Shown: positions 10,328 through 21,478 of the stretch, one piece after another
Position numbering within the stretch: position 1 is the stretch's first letter
How the letters are laid out: every line of letters starts with the position of its first letter
Origin: Knufia peltigerae
Lineage: Eukaryota; Ascomycota; Eurotiomycetes; Chaetothyriales; Trichomeriaceae
Assembly: GCA_030247855.1 (NCBI GenBank)
Contig: JAPDRN010000003.1
Span: 62,001 to 126,000, forward strand
DNA: 64,000 nt
Reading direction: 5' to 3'
Notes under the pieces: generated by a model
The model's input: the letters and a program-made list of their open reading frames with translations, nothing else
Told to the model about the DNA's origin: nothing
The model's database searches: none
Translations under genes and position numbers: made by a program

Positions 10328-12252
10328 ATGGCATCTAGACCGATTAGAATTGCTGGTAAGGACTGACGGACAAGACCTTAAGAAACGTAGCTAATGGCAC
10401 AGGTGCCTCTGGTTCTGTTTCTGACCGTCGACATGCCGTTGCCGCGTTTGCGAAGGCGTATCCCACAGACCCTGTCGATGTTATTATTTGTGACTTTATG
10501 TCCGAAGTCAACATGACGGTTGCAGCAGGTCGGAAAGTGGACCAGGGAGGCAATTCCAATTCTGATCCCCATCCAATCATGGGCGCTGGTCCTGCTTTCG
10601 AGGCTTCCTTCTTGGAATCTCTCGAGCCTGCGCTGGAGGACCTTGCCAAATATAACATCAAACTGGCGGCAAATGCTGGTAATGCCGATACCGAAGCATT
10701 ATACAAGATTGTCTGCGAGATGGTCAAGAAGAAGGGCCTCAACATCCCTGTAGCGTGGATCTCAGGCGACGAAGTGCTTCCAGCAATTAACGCCGGATTG
10801 AAAGACGGCTCTTCCAAGTTCAAGAACATATACACTGGCGCAATCTTGTCGTCTTGGGAATTTGAGCCGATATACGCCCACGCCTACCTCGGTGGGCTGG
10901 GAATCGCCGAAGCCTTTGCACAAGGCGCTCAAATTGTCGTCTGTGGGCGTGTTGCTGACGCTTCTCCAGTAATCGGCTCAGCATACTGGTTTCACCGGTG
11001 GCAACGTTCTCAGTTGACCGAATTAGCCAATGCCTTTGTCGCCGGCCATCTTATCGAGTGCTCCAATTACGTGACCGGAGGCAACTTTAGCGGCTTCAAA
11101 GCTCTTGAGAATTCGCCAAAAGGATGGGCCGACATAGGTTACCCGATTGCCGAAATATCCAAAACCGGATCCGTGGTGATCACCAAGCAGAAAAACTCGG
11201 CCGGCGTGGTGTCAATACATACCTGCTCGTCGCAATTACTTTACGAAATCCAAGGCCCGTGGTACTTCAACTCCGATGTCACTGCGGTCCTGGACCAACT
11301 CTGGTTTGAACAGCTCGGGCCCGATCGTGTCGCTCTCCACGGCGTGCAAGGCCTTCCGCCACCACCAACGACCAAAGTTGGCCTCACTGCTCGTGGAGGC
11401 TTCCAAGCCGAGGCATTCTACTTCACTACAGGTTTAGACGTCGACGCGAAAGCCCGAATGACCGAAGCACAAATTCGAAACGGTCTGAAGCCCTATTCCG
11501 ACAAGTTCACAACCCTGTCATTCAGCATGTTGGGCCGACCATTGCCTGATGCGGACAACCAGAACGCAGCGACTTCGGTTATTCGCGTGTTCGCACAGGC
11601 ACGCAAGTCAGAGGACATCGCACCTCCCAAGTTCTTGAGACCGATCATTGACAACATCATGCAAGGATATCCGGGGTCGACATTCCATCTCGATTACCGC
11701 ATGGGTATTCCGAAGCCTTATTTCGAGTACTACGTGACATTGTTGGACCAGTCCAAGGTAGCACATAAGGTGCACTTTGGAGGCAAAGAGACATTGATCC
11801 CACCACCGACCGTATCCAAAGTTTTCCCCGCGAGACAGCCCAGCCAGGCCATGGCTGGTTTACAGATTGATCTGTCTAAATTTGGTCCGACAGAAAGACT
11901 GCCACTCGGGACTATCGTCAATGCCCGCTCCGGAGACAAAGGGGCAGATTGCAATTGTGGGTTTTGGGTCAGGAATGAGGATGAGTATGTGTGGTTGAAG
12001 AACTTGTTGTCGGTTGAGGCGATCAAGACTCTCCTTGGAAAGGAGTATGACACTTCGAGAGTACCAAAGATTGAGATCGACAGGTTTGAGCTCCCGAATC
12101 TGCGAGGTGTGCACTTTTTGTTCCGAAACTTGCTGGACAGAGGCGCCACCAGTACGGCTACCGTGGACTTTCTGGGGAAGAACACGGCGGAATATTTACG
12201 GGCCAGATACGTCGATATCCCGACAAGATTCCTTGCCAGGGGTAAGTTGTGA
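10328..12252 (+). CDS. AtuA-like protein (DUF1446, acyclic terpene utilisation family)
   Basis: Two exons, 10328-10355 and 10403-12252, give about 625 residues. The short first exon encodes MASRPIRIAG, and splicing joins it in frame to ASGSVSDRRHA, the typical start of this family. The large N-terminal part (to about residue 470) is the AtuA/DUF1446 domain with Gly-rich loops such as IVVCGRVADASPVIG and CSNYVTGGNFSGF. The last ~100 residues form a second small domain with the family's ARSGDKGADCNCGFW motif. AtuA was described in Pseudomonas as part of acyclic terpene (citronellol/geraniol) catabolism; the fungal function is not established, so a terpene role here is inference. It is a stand-alone gene: no carboxylase or acyl-CoA dehydrogenase partners are nearby. 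The start was chosen because the short exon fits the family N-terminus and the reading phase. Confidence 0.88.
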
Positions 12253-13106
12253 GTTTACAAACGCGACTCAAGAGCACCCTTTATGTCGCAATGAAGATCT
12301 CTCAATCTTGATGAACAAGTCTATCAAAACTCGTGCCTCTGTAAAATCGTATGTGCTAGCGTGCAATGTGCAGTGCAGTTCCACTCTTGAATTGGAATTG
12401 GACTTTGGGAAACTCCCCATATGCTCGGCCCCTTTTCCGAAAACCTCATCAAATATAATGGACATACCCATCCAAGCAGATTTTGATAACCACAACGACC
12501 GAATCTGTTTATCATCTTTTGAAGCTTGAAGTGAAGTATAGGTAGTCAGCTGAGAATGACTAGTGGTGACCGCACCACTCTACACTCAGTGATGTTGCAC
12601 CAAGCGACGCAGTAATGACAAAGGAAACAGGGCGTGATCGGACAAACACCTCACGGTGACTCTTTGTCTCAATACCTCTCAGGTATCTGTCAAACTCGTT
12701 GAGTCTTTATTCATGGCTGACAAGTCTTCATTATCTCGGCGACTCTGAACAAAGATCATCAATTGCACGACGGCACTCTGCATCGTCTCGCTCTGACGCT
12801 CTCTTTATCTGTCGGACGACACGTTCGAGCCTCCCTTGTTCGGACTACACGACCTTTATCGACTTCCGGCTCCTGAATCTCCTCGAGAAAATCATTTAAA
12901 TGGGGCGCAAGCCCGGGCTCAACTGTCGAGTTCTTCACCAAACATTGTCCTGCAGAGTAGGACCCGAAACTCGAGTTCGATCAATCAAGTGATTGCTTTA
13001 CAACTTTCACACACAAACAACCCAAGTTCAAACCCGATCGAATCAAGTCGAGGCAGTCCTACAAAACAAAACCGACCAACCACTCTCGAATCTTCAATCT
13101 ATCAAC
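12253..13106. other. Intergenic, nothing recognised
   Basis: About 850 bases between the AtuA-like gene and the Cys-motif orphan. Short frames here lack domains. The last ~120 bases are A/C-rich, like a fungal 5' leader. Confidence 0.4.
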
Positions 13107-14054
13107 ATGTGTTGGACCAAGAAGAAGAATTACTTTTGTCCCCGTTGTCATGATTTGGTGAGCCGAGAAACTCGAGACGAAATATGTTCTCCAGGCGCGC
13201 CTTGCAGCAAACGAGACAAACGCCCTCTTGAAGTTTTGTACAAGGAAATTCGCGCAGAACAGCCCTGTCAATCATGCAAGAATGGCGACAATCCCAATGC
13301 TAGCCGAACGGCCTCGACCCATCAAGGCAACACCAATCGGTACGTGAGTCCTGGCGGCTTGCTCAGCAATCGAGTCCAAACCGTCGACGGCAACTACCTG
13401 GCGCCGCCACAAGATCATCATCGCAATCCAGCGGCTCGCTCTTCCTCTTCTTCCTCGCGCAATGCAGGCAGAGAAGGAGGGGGATCCGGACGCTCTCAAG
13501 TATCTTCTCGTCAATTTGTTGCTGATCAAGATATAGAACGAGGTGCTGGTGGCACTGCTGGCCGTCGCGCTACCGGTTCAGGAAGCTGCAGTCAAACCGC
13601 CCAAGTCATTGAACGTGCCAAGTCACAATCTGCTTCGAGAAGAACTGGTGGTGGTGGTGGTGGTAGTGCTCCTCCTGTTCAACCTATTCCAACCATTATC
13701 GAACGTGCCTCGTCATCTTCGGCGTCCAGAAGAACTGCCACCGGAGGCGGTGGAGGTCAACTTGAGCTCTTCGATCCTCGCAACCAAGGCTACCATGGCT
13801 ACGGCTCAGCACGTTCCGCCTCAGGCACTTCGACACAACGCTATGTCAACGACGCCAATGGTCAATTGGTTCCTGTGCAAGAAGTTCGTCGGGGAGGCAC
13901 AGTTGTTCCTTCTGGTTCGTCATCTTCCTCCTCTCGGAATGTAGCTCCACACGTCTCTGGAAACGTACATTCTGGCTCGTCTTCATCAGGAGCGCATCAC
14001 ATTCGGATCAACATTGAGATCAGCTACTATTCCAGCTCTTCAGCGAAGCACTGA
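13107..14054 (+). CDS. Orphan Ser/Gly/Arg-rich protein with N-terminal Cys motif
   Basis: Single-exon frame of 315 residues from the ATG at 13107; an open extension upstream lacks a better start. Residues 1-60 hold seven or more cysteines in short pairs (CPRCHDL, CSPGAPC, CQSC), which could bind zinc. The rest is low-complexity Ser, Gly, Arg and Thr, with an internal repeat: the unit IERAxSxSASRRT followed by a poly-Gly run occurs twice (about 13606-13660 and 13697-13760). I do not recognise the family. Codon use and the restricted composition support a real gene, probably one of the fast-evolving disordered fungal proteins. The localisation is not evident: no signal peptide or membrane segment was seen. 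Confidence 0.6.
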   Translation: MCWTKKKNYFCPRCHDLVSRETRDEICSPGAPCSKRDKRPLEVLYKEIRAEQPCQSCKNGDNPNASRTASTHQGNTNRYVSPGGLLSNRVQTVDGNYLAPPQDHHRNPAARSSSSSSRNAGREGGGSGRSQVSSRQFVADQDIERGAGGTAGRRATGSGSCSQTAQVIERAKSQSASRRTGGGGGGSAPPVQPIPTIIERASSSSASRRTATGGGGGQLELFDPRNQGYHGYGSARSASGTSTQRYVNDANGQLVPVQEVRRGGTVVPSGSSSSSSRNVAPHVSGNVHSGSSSSGAHHIRINIEISYYSSSSAKH

Positions 14055-15020
14055 CGTCTGTGAGGGTGGACAATTACTAACAAATACAGCACCGCAACAG
14101 GTAAGTCAAAAAGAGAAGAAACAAAGGTAAGTGAGCTCTGCAGGTGTGGCGGAGCATCGTTTGGTCACTTTTGTTCTTTCCTTTGGCGTTTTGGAGGCCT
14201 TGAGTCCGAGACTCGACCATTATATCTCGTTTTCGCATGGGCCATGTATTTGAACTTTTGTCAAACGGCGAAGTAATATAGACCGAGTGCAAGTCACTGT
14301 ATAGAACCGAAAATCATACCAAGAAATTTTAAAAATCCCAAAAACAGGTTGTGTTACCTCGTCGAATCCTGTTCCTTGTAGATTTCGCAATCTCACCGAC
14401 ACGTTTTACACCTATTGTACCGTCTTACTGATGCCCATCACTTGCGAGCTTTTTGCACTCTGGCACCCCCTGGCCACCGTTTGGATCGACAATGGTGTAC
14501 CGCGTATGTTGTGTCCTTTACCTTTTCGCCCTTCAAGGCTGATCTTGTCTCATATATGTCGAGCGTACTAGGAATCAAGGGGATGTTCTACCTTGAGTGA
14601 AGAGTTCGTCATTCTTTTCGGTATCAGAAACTTGTTTTTATTGAGACCAGTGTCTCGTCACGATTCAGATATATTGTATACGTACTTTGAAAGAAGGAAG
14701 ATGATTCACACAGAGAAATCGAGAAGCGACAAAGACATATGAGTAGTTGGTGGAGACGTGAAATTGGGTCTAGGACGATTCTTTGTCCAAGATCATCATA
14801 CACCAAACCAGACATCAAATTATCCTCCGACTACAGTTTTCGAGACAGTAGACTCTCAATACATTTATTGTAGTCTCATATGTCAAAGAGATATCCCTGA
14901 CCCAAATCAAAAAACATGATGTCGTGGAGTTGTTACAACGCAACAAGTCATGGCACCACAGAATTCACCGCAGTGCTTCCAGACATTCAGTTTGTTTCTC
15001 GAATCATCATCAGCGAATGC
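14055..15020. other. Intergenic, A/T-rich
   Basis: About 960 bases with only short frames without domain features. It probably contains the 3' end of the preceding orphan and the promoter of the next one. Confidence 0.4.
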
Positions 15021-15028
15021 TATATAAA
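15021..15028 (+). promoter_or_regulatory. TATA box (TATATAAA)
   Basis: Perfect TATATAAA, 182 nt before the ATG at 15203, in the usual position for a fungal TATA promoter with a leader of about 150 nt. Confidence 0.6.
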
Positions 15029-15202
15029 ACACTCTTCTTTTCTCATGCAACTCTGATCCCACATTTTTTTCCCTTCTGTCTTCACACACACAACCAGCAA
15101 CCTTGATCAGCTTTGAAGCACTTGGAAACGGGGACCAAATATCTCACATCACATCACTCCAACGTTTTTTCTTTTTGTTTCTTCTTTTGAGTAAAAGAAA
15201 AG

Positions 15203-15685
15203 ATGCAAGAAACTCCGGTTACGACTCCAGTCACGACTCCAACCAGAGACACCATGCCCACGCCACCTCCCAGTCCCACTCCCACCATGAGTGCCGCCGA
15301 GAAGGAAAAACGAGGGTGTCTCTTGGCCCAAATCGAAGAAACCGAGAGTATCATCCAAGACCTCACCCGCGGAAAGAGTCTGGAAGAAATCGCCAAAGAT
15401 CGTGGCATCCCGTCGTGGAAACTCGGCCTGCGAATCGCCCACTACGGTCTCGACTGCATGGCCGTCGCCGTCGAGTGTCTCTTGCCTCGGAGCCGCACCA
15501 CCACCACAACCACCACTACTCAGCACAGTCAGCAATACATGTCGTCGTCGTCATCGTCTCAAGGAGGACCGGAACGGTACATTGTCCAAGAAGCTCTCGT
15601 CGGTGTCATGTACGGCAAATCTCCCCGTGGCGCACTGAAAATGGTCTATGACGAGTTGGAAGAATCGGGAATTGTTTTCGATTGA
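15203..15685 (+). CDS. Hypothetical 160-residue protein
   Basis: Single-exon frame starting at the ATG at 15203, preceded by a TATA box 182 nt upstream and a CT/A-rich leader. Residues 1-30 are Thr/Pro-rich. Residues 32-92 form a charged helical core (for example GKSLEEIAKDRGIPSWKLG, which has the length and residue pattern of a helix-turn-helix, by eye only). A run of eight Thr and a Ser run follow at about 98-120, then a second helical segment (YIVQEALVGVMYG onward). I do not recognise the family and see no signal peptide. Other frames are also open here but carry no start or bias as good as this one. Likely a real orphan; the function is unknown. Confidence 0.55.
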   Translation: MQETPVTTPVTTPTRDTMPTPPPSPTPTMSAAEKEKRGCLLAQIEETESIIQDLTRGKSLEEIAKDRGIPSWKLGLRIAHYGLDCMAVAVECLLPRSRTTTTTTTTQHSQQYMSSSSSSQGGPERYIVQEALVGVMYGKSPRGALKMVYDELEESGIVFD

Positions 15686-17220
15686 ATGGACACTCATCCA
15701 ATGACAACACAACGTGGTTGATGTCTACGACTCATGTACGAGGGTTCACATGTACCGTTCTTTGTTTCCGGCCCGGTGCCGATGATTATTCACATGTACT
15801 GGTCCTCCTAATTAGGGACTTCTTCTCAGCTTTGTCACACGAGGCTGAGAGATTCAATATCATTTGTGGAGATCTTATACCGAACACTTTTGTTTTCTCT
15901 TCTTACTCTGATCGCTTAAACTCCTGTTGTACTCCTGGACCCCGAAATTTCAAGGTGCATAATCGAGTGTCACGTAAGGTAAATCTGCGTATCAGCCTGA
16001 TCGGTGTCGTTTAGTGTACTGCACGTCTACAGAAGTAATCCACTAGTCGATCACGCATGTGCCCCCCTTGCAGATGGATCCAATTCATTTCCAATTACTT
16101 CCCCTGTTGATGGTGCGTCGGACTCATTTTGAGATATCCAAAGTGCTAGAGCGATGAGCTCACGAGTCATGATAGTCAAGTTGGTCATTGGTTTGTAGTG
16201 GGGCCGGGTCTGTACCAGGGGGTATGCATGCTCTCGTACTCCGGGTGGCAGTGCGGTTCCCACAGTCGTAGACCATCTCTCTACATGATCGTCTGGGTTG
16301 CCTGACTCGGGCAAGGTAGGTACGTAGTCGGTCAAGGTCAGGGCGAAGGAAAAAGAAGAAAAGTTAGAGCAAGGTAACATTTCTTTTTTTCATCACAAAG
16401 TACGAGTACATTGTAAACGACGTCAACGCAGATGTGGACCCAAAGCTTGACGCGAGTGTGTCCCCCCGTATGTCGCTTACCAAGTCTGGTAAATCTGCGT
16501 GTGAAGGGCCAACCGGATCAACCCATGAGCAATCATCTAGGCCCCATCCCCGAACCATTTGCATGCAGCCGACGGAGGCGTCAAAAGTGTGCCAGGTTTT
16601 TGTGCTGCAAGATTGCGAATTGAATTAGCGGCGAGCAAGCAACGCAGTAAGGCTGATGCGACGCTCCCATTGCGGGCCGGGATAAAAAAGCGAAGATGGA
16701 CATGACATCGTAAGATACCGTGACAGGATTGGCTTCGTAGGCGCAAGGATCCTGGGCTAGTCGCTCCGGCCCGTCAGGTCCCCGGGGGGTAAGCCAGGGC
16801 TCGGGTAAGAGGCGAAAGGGGGCGGTTGCTCAATGAGGGAATCCTGATCTTCTGTACCCTGTCAGCTTCTTCACCAGACCTCCAGCATTCACGAGGGCAC
16901 TACGCCGGCACGAGACCCCACAATGACCGAATTAGCTTGTCCTTTTTGTTCTACTGTAAGTCGATACGCAACTTGACAGCCATTGGGTGATAACACACAC
17001 ACGACCCGACAAAGTTCGATTTGCCAGATACGTGAACAATTGTGTGGTTTCAAGGATCAACCGGGGGTGGTTGGTCGTCAAGTTCACCGAGATTGCTGCG
17101 AAGGTAGGTGAGTCCAACAAAGGAAATCGTGAATTTGGATGCGTTGTGACCCAGCCCGTCCATGGTCTCTCGGACTAGGTAGGCCTTGTGAGCCTCTCGC
17201 TTGAATCGTCCGGTACAATG
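15686..17220. other. Intergenic, nothing recognised
   Basis: About 1.5 kb of mixed composition with short frames on both strands and no domain. It ends at a TATA box at 17221. Confidence 0.4.
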
Positions 17221-17229
17221 TATATATAA
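17221..17229 (+). promoter_or_regulatory. TATA box (TATATATAA)
   Basis: TATATATAA, 205 nt before the ATG at 17426; a dinucleotide microsatellite lies between the two. Confidence 0.5.
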
Positions 17230-17288
17230 TGGCCTCCTATCTCCGTCAAAATTCATCTTCTTGTCTTGAATCATACCAGGCGCGTTGT

Positions 17289-17290
17289 CA

Positions 17291-17328
<38 letters not shown>
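17289..17328. repeat. Compound (CA)n(GA)n microsatellite
   Basis: About ten CA units run straight into about ten GA units. The tract sits between the TATA box and the start codon of the small gene at 17426, so it is probably in the leader, where length changes could alter expression. Confidence 0.9.
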
Positions 17329-17425
17329 AATAGTATAACCATATCCCTGTAAGTATATTGTTTTCGGATTTCCCCCGGAGAGATGCTGGTACGCCGCTAA
17401 CCGGAGAACATTCGCCTTAGCCATC

Positions 17426-17773
17426 ATGTCGACTCCGACTTCGAACGCCTGCACCACTGACAAGCATGATTTTTCAGGGCTTGACATCCCTCAACGACCC
17501 TCTCACGCTGACTACCCCTCCAATAACGACCAAGATCCTTTGAGGGATGAACTTGACAATATATCTCGAGCAGTGACACCGGCGAAGGTTGGCTCCCCGC
17601 AACAGAATGGGGTTCAGGAGAAGAAACATGTCATGGTGCCTCGTCCAGACCTTGCCAAAGAGCCATGGCACGGTGCAGCAAAGGTTCTTGAACAAGCAGA
17701 CCTTGCTCAAAAGAGGGTCGCGAGCAATGAGAGCGTCGGAGATGTGACAAGCCAATGCTCAAGAAGTCGTTGA
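17426..17773 (+). CDS. Small acidic hypothetical protein, probably frameshifted near its end
   Basis: An ATG frame of 115 residues that is polar and without a signal peptide. It ends at TGA 17771-17773 with the odd tail CSRSR. A second frame, open from 17731 to a TAG at 17839-17841, continues with a strongly charged helical stretch (KKSLTKEESISSRL and so on to EEEKHIW) that looks like the true C-terminus. A single-base indel between about 17731 and 17770, or an intron I cannot identify, would join them. The family is not recognised. A TATA box at 17221 supports transcription. It is either a real small gene with an assembly error or a recent pseudogene. Confidence 0.4.
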   Translation: MSTPTSNACTTDKHDFSGLDIPQRPSHADYPSNNDQDPLRDELDNISRAVTPAKVGSPQQNGVQEKKHVMVPRPDLAKEPWHGAAKVLEQADLAQKRVASNESVGDVTSQCSRSR

Positions 17774-18324
17774 CCAAGGAAGAATCAATCTCTAGTCGGC
17801 TGGATAGCTATCTCCTTGAAGAAGAGAAGCACATTTGGTAGAACCATCATACATTTCGAGGACAACCAGGCCGTTTCCATGAAGTTTTCTTGTCACTGTC
17901 AGGCCTGTCAAACTCTCACTTGAATATTTATAACGCCAACAATATAGAAAACTATCCTCCATGGATGTGTCAAATCTCCGATGATCGTCCTCCACATGTT
18001 GATCAAGCTAGTTGAGCATCAGGAATGTATGCCTATTGACGCAGCAAGTCGTCTAGCCCGATTGCCAATCGATTTGAAGGAGCGAAAGTTGGAGCTATTG
18101 GATGAAGTGTAAGACTGTGCAATTGTACCACAAATCGATGCCGTGTCGGCTTTCATGGCAGTCCCAGGAAACTCTGATTGAGACTTGTCTTTGGTTCTCA
18201 ACCACAGATCAGCTGGAGATATAGCGTTCATCGCTATCCCGGCGGTCTCCATCAGTTGATCCTCCGGTATTGCCTGCGAGGACTTCGAGGGAGTCATCTC
18301 CGTTTGAGATATATGCGAAATATA
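17774..18324. other. Intergenic, nothing recognised
   Basis: Holds the possible out-of-frame tail of the preceding gene (to 17841) and then 480 bases without features before the end of the minus-strand gene. Confidence 0.4.
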
Positions 18325-20025
18325 TTAACCAATCACTGCTGCGTATCCAAGGGTGCTTTTTATGGACTCCGTGACCTTGTCGATTGTCCTCAGAAGAGTT
18401 GAAGAAGGGTTTGGTCGTTGGGAAGATCTTGTTCTGGTTCCATCGCCACCAGACAACTCGTCATGAATTATCCTCTCCATCAGAAGGAATGGCACAAAGG
18501 CTATGGCTTGTTCCTCGAGGACATATGGAAATTCAACCCAATTGAATGAAGATCTGTCTTTATCTGACTTGTGCTGAAAGGCTGTTTGGAAAACCCTGTC
18601 TTCAAGCAACAAGAAGGACAGAATCTGAGCAGCAGAATGGCCTGGGCGGTCCCATTGATCTCGCAATAAATAATCGGCGAGATCCGGTCTCCTCTTCACA
18701 TACAGTCTTGTAGGTTCAAGGGCACCGACCATATGTATATTCATACTGTCGCATTGCAGGCGTTGCATAGGGCTGACATCACGCCCTCCTTCAGTATTCC
18801 GCGACCAAAGCTCGAAGATTTCAAAAGTTATGTTCTTGAATCCGCAGGAATATACTGGCAGCAGTGTATAAAGTGCCATAAAACCTTTGCTCTGTTAAGC
18901 CTCGAGCTCCAATGGCTTTTCTGAATGCGCTCTCAGAGTGTCCAAAAGTTTCCAGATACTGGTTTTTTCGAGGTATTTAACATGGTGGGTTGCGAGGAGC
19001 TCCTCACAAATCTCGTCAAGCATTGCCATTGATACTTCGAAATGGGTTACATTTCGAGCTGAACGTGCGCAGCCGACAGTGCTGAGTATCCTATGGATAA
19101 CAACAGAGGACTTTTGGCCTGGCACTATGCTAAAATGCTTGTAGATACTGAAAAAGATATCAAATGCAGCTTCGGGAGCTTTCATAGTGTGAAGTAAGAT
19201 GGCGGCATGATTAAGACGAATCATGGCATCTTCGTCATCCTTGCTCTGCTGTAGAGTGTCCCGGTAGAGTTTCCAGCATGGTTTTGATGGTTTGTACGTC
19301 AGACCGATGCCTTTCAATGACACAAGCGACAAAGCAGGTGTGCCCCCATGGACAATCGCATTTGAAAGCCATTCTTTGTAGTCAGGATCCCATCTTGCAA
19401 ATGTTTCAACAAGATCACAAATTTCAGCGTTCGAAGCACGCCGTTTGGCCTCAGCAGGATCTTGGGCGAACACAGGACTAGTACAGCTGATAGCTAAAGC
19501 AGGATCCGGAGTTTCCTCACATCCGGGGGGTTGCTCGGCATTAGCCATCGGAGTATCTTCATTGGGCACGATTTCATGTTGAGTGCGAAAAGAGTCATGG
19601 CTGAAACTTTGTCGTTTAAGAGAGGTGATATCCTCTTCTATGCTCATGATGGAATCTTTTTGACGTTCACGTGTTCTGAAATCGCCACGCGAAGCCTCTG
19701 CACCTTGAGGGTCATGTTCGAAGCCAGGCACCATTTCTGACTCATCAGTTTCTATCCTGCTGCTGCTGAAAGCTTTTGATTCATCGTAAACAGCGAGGCC
19801 AAGTCTTTGTCTGATCGTGTCGAGTTGCGGGAGCGTAATTGGTTTCTGAACCATGGTGCTGCATTGTGCACGCATGGCCTCACGGCTCTGACCCTGTCCG
19901 TGGAGATTGAGGACAAGAGGCTCGATCTCTATGAGTTCACTTTTTGATAGCCTTTGTGTCTTAGGACCTGGCTTGTAATTTATGATTTTGAGGTCAGGCT
20001 GTTTTGGTAGGTACGGCTGTGACAT
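18325..20025 (-). pseudogene. Clr5-like domain protein gene with an in-frame stop
   Basis: On the minus strand a 376-codon frame starts at the ATG at 20025 and ends with TAA at 18897-18895. The same frame then stays open for another ~190 codons to 18325. Residues about 25-80 (from SKSELIEIEPLV to IRQRLGLAVY) resemble a divergent Clr5-type DNA-binding domain: a long helix, then a second one ending in the W/LGL-x-VY pattern. The middle is disordered. Residues from about 230 are helical and resemble the TPR-like C-terminal parts seen in such fungal proteins. The piece after the stop has no introns and normal composition. I see no splice pair that removes the stop in frame. So this is either a recently inactivated gene, a sequencing error, or a truncated protein; two genes 15 nt apart are unlikely. 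The domain call is inference. Confidence 0.5.
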
Positions 20026-20741
20026 GATGCCTATGTAATTCGCTGCAGTATGGAGGGTTTGAAGAAGGTAGTCGAGTTAGATGTCGTTAAATGAAACCTC
20101 TTGGATGTACGAGGTGAGACACAATCTCTTAGCGGCGTGCAACGAGGTTGAAGGGTTCGAGGCTTCTAAAGGAATGAGGACGAGATCGTAAGTAGAACTA
20201 GACGCCCAGTTCAGCCTCGCCAATTCAGAGATGCCTAAATAGGACAAGGGCGAAGAGTCGGACCAGGATCATGCAGGGGCATGACGCAACGACCGCTTGC
20301 CTTGCCAACCCCTGAGCATTTCGACCTCGGTCGTTTTGTCACGGACACTGCATGTAAGATTGATATCGAGGCTTGCGTCTTAGCAGTCGAATCAATCTGT
20401 TTGACAATCAGCAAGATATTCAGTGCTGGGCCATGCGAACTGTAGTAAATGGGGACAATGCTGATCGATCTACGGGCTGTGATCGCTCATCGTGTTATAT
20501 ATACGAGCTGGCAGAGGACCGAAAGGAGAGGATAATCGAGAAGCAACGGCAACTTGTGGACTGGAGGCACAAGGGTATTATGAATATGACAAGGCATTTG
20601 TTGACTTGTGGAGAAAATGAGTAGAGCCACAGAGTATATCGTCGCTTGTAACCGCCGAACGACCGCATGTGTCTTTCTTCCCGGGGACTTTGTGCAATTC
20701 AAGCCTGAAAGTCAAGTCGCATATCGCCAACCTGACCGGAC
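20026..20741. other. Intergenic, nothing recognised
   Basis: About 700 bases holding the promoter of the Clr5-like gene (minus strand) and the 3' region of the ABM-type gene. Short frames only. Confidence 0.4.
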
Positions 20742-21478
20742 CTAAGACGAAGTCCTGGTGACCTCGGTCAGGCTTGCGTGTAGGGCTTCAAGTTTCTTCA
20801 GGTCCTTCGCACCGCGCAGAAAGTGGACATTCTCGGCAAAGGCTTTCGTCTCGCGGAAAGCCATGTGTGCCTCTACACTGGTCCAGCCGATCAACAGCAC
20901 AAATGCTTTGGCCTTCTCATTCGTTCCCGGAATGACCAAATCTTCTTCCACCCAGCCACCAGCTGTTGCTCGGTAGGTACTTGCTTCTTTCTCAAGGACA
21001 GCGATCAAGGCCTTGGTGTCATCCGCGACCTTCTTCTTGTCCTCTTCCGAATACGACGTTGGGAAGTACATATGTACGATTTCCGTGGTAGGAGAGGTGG
21101 TATTGCTGAGGACTGCACGAGGAGGATGAGGGACGAAGTGAGCATGATAAAGTTTAGGGTCCCCTCCCAGTAAGTTGCTGAAGCGCTCCAGGAAGGGGTT
21201 GTAGGCCCTGGACAGGTCGGTTAGCGTGTGCCGATGAGAGTAAGAAGCGCATACTCAGAGTTCATGAATTGTTGGTGAGACTCGACACTATCCCAATCGA
21301 CAAACCATCTCAATATATTTTTATCCTCTACTTGACGACCCCAGTAGCATCGCTGGCAACCTGGCTGAGCGACCAGAGTCTTGACAAGATCGGCATGCAG
21401 TTGGCCATCGGCGGTCGTTATATCGTCAAAAGTCTTGCCCTCCTTCATGGGAAGGATTGCAATTTCGGTGGCCCCCAT
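20742..21478 (-). CDS. Dimeric alpha/beta-barrel (ABM-type) protein
   Basis: Two exons on the minus strand: 21478-21255 and 21207-20742, about 229 residues. Splicing at GTATGC...CTAACCGACCTGTCCAG joins NSE to AYNPFLERFSN in frame and removes a stop. The protein contains two related halves (about residues 5-95 and 120-215), each with the ferredoxin-like pattern of antibiotic-biosynthesis-monooxygenase (ABM) domains. Shared elements include TEIAILPMKEG, CYWGRQVEDKNILRWFVDW, and LLIGWTSVEAHMAFRETKAF in the second half. This family is widespread in filamentous fungi. Most members have no assigned reaction; some ABM proteins are cofactor-free monooxygenases or haem-binding. No Tyr/His active site can be assigned here. 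The closest neighbours are unrelated, so context does not help. Confidence 0.85.
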
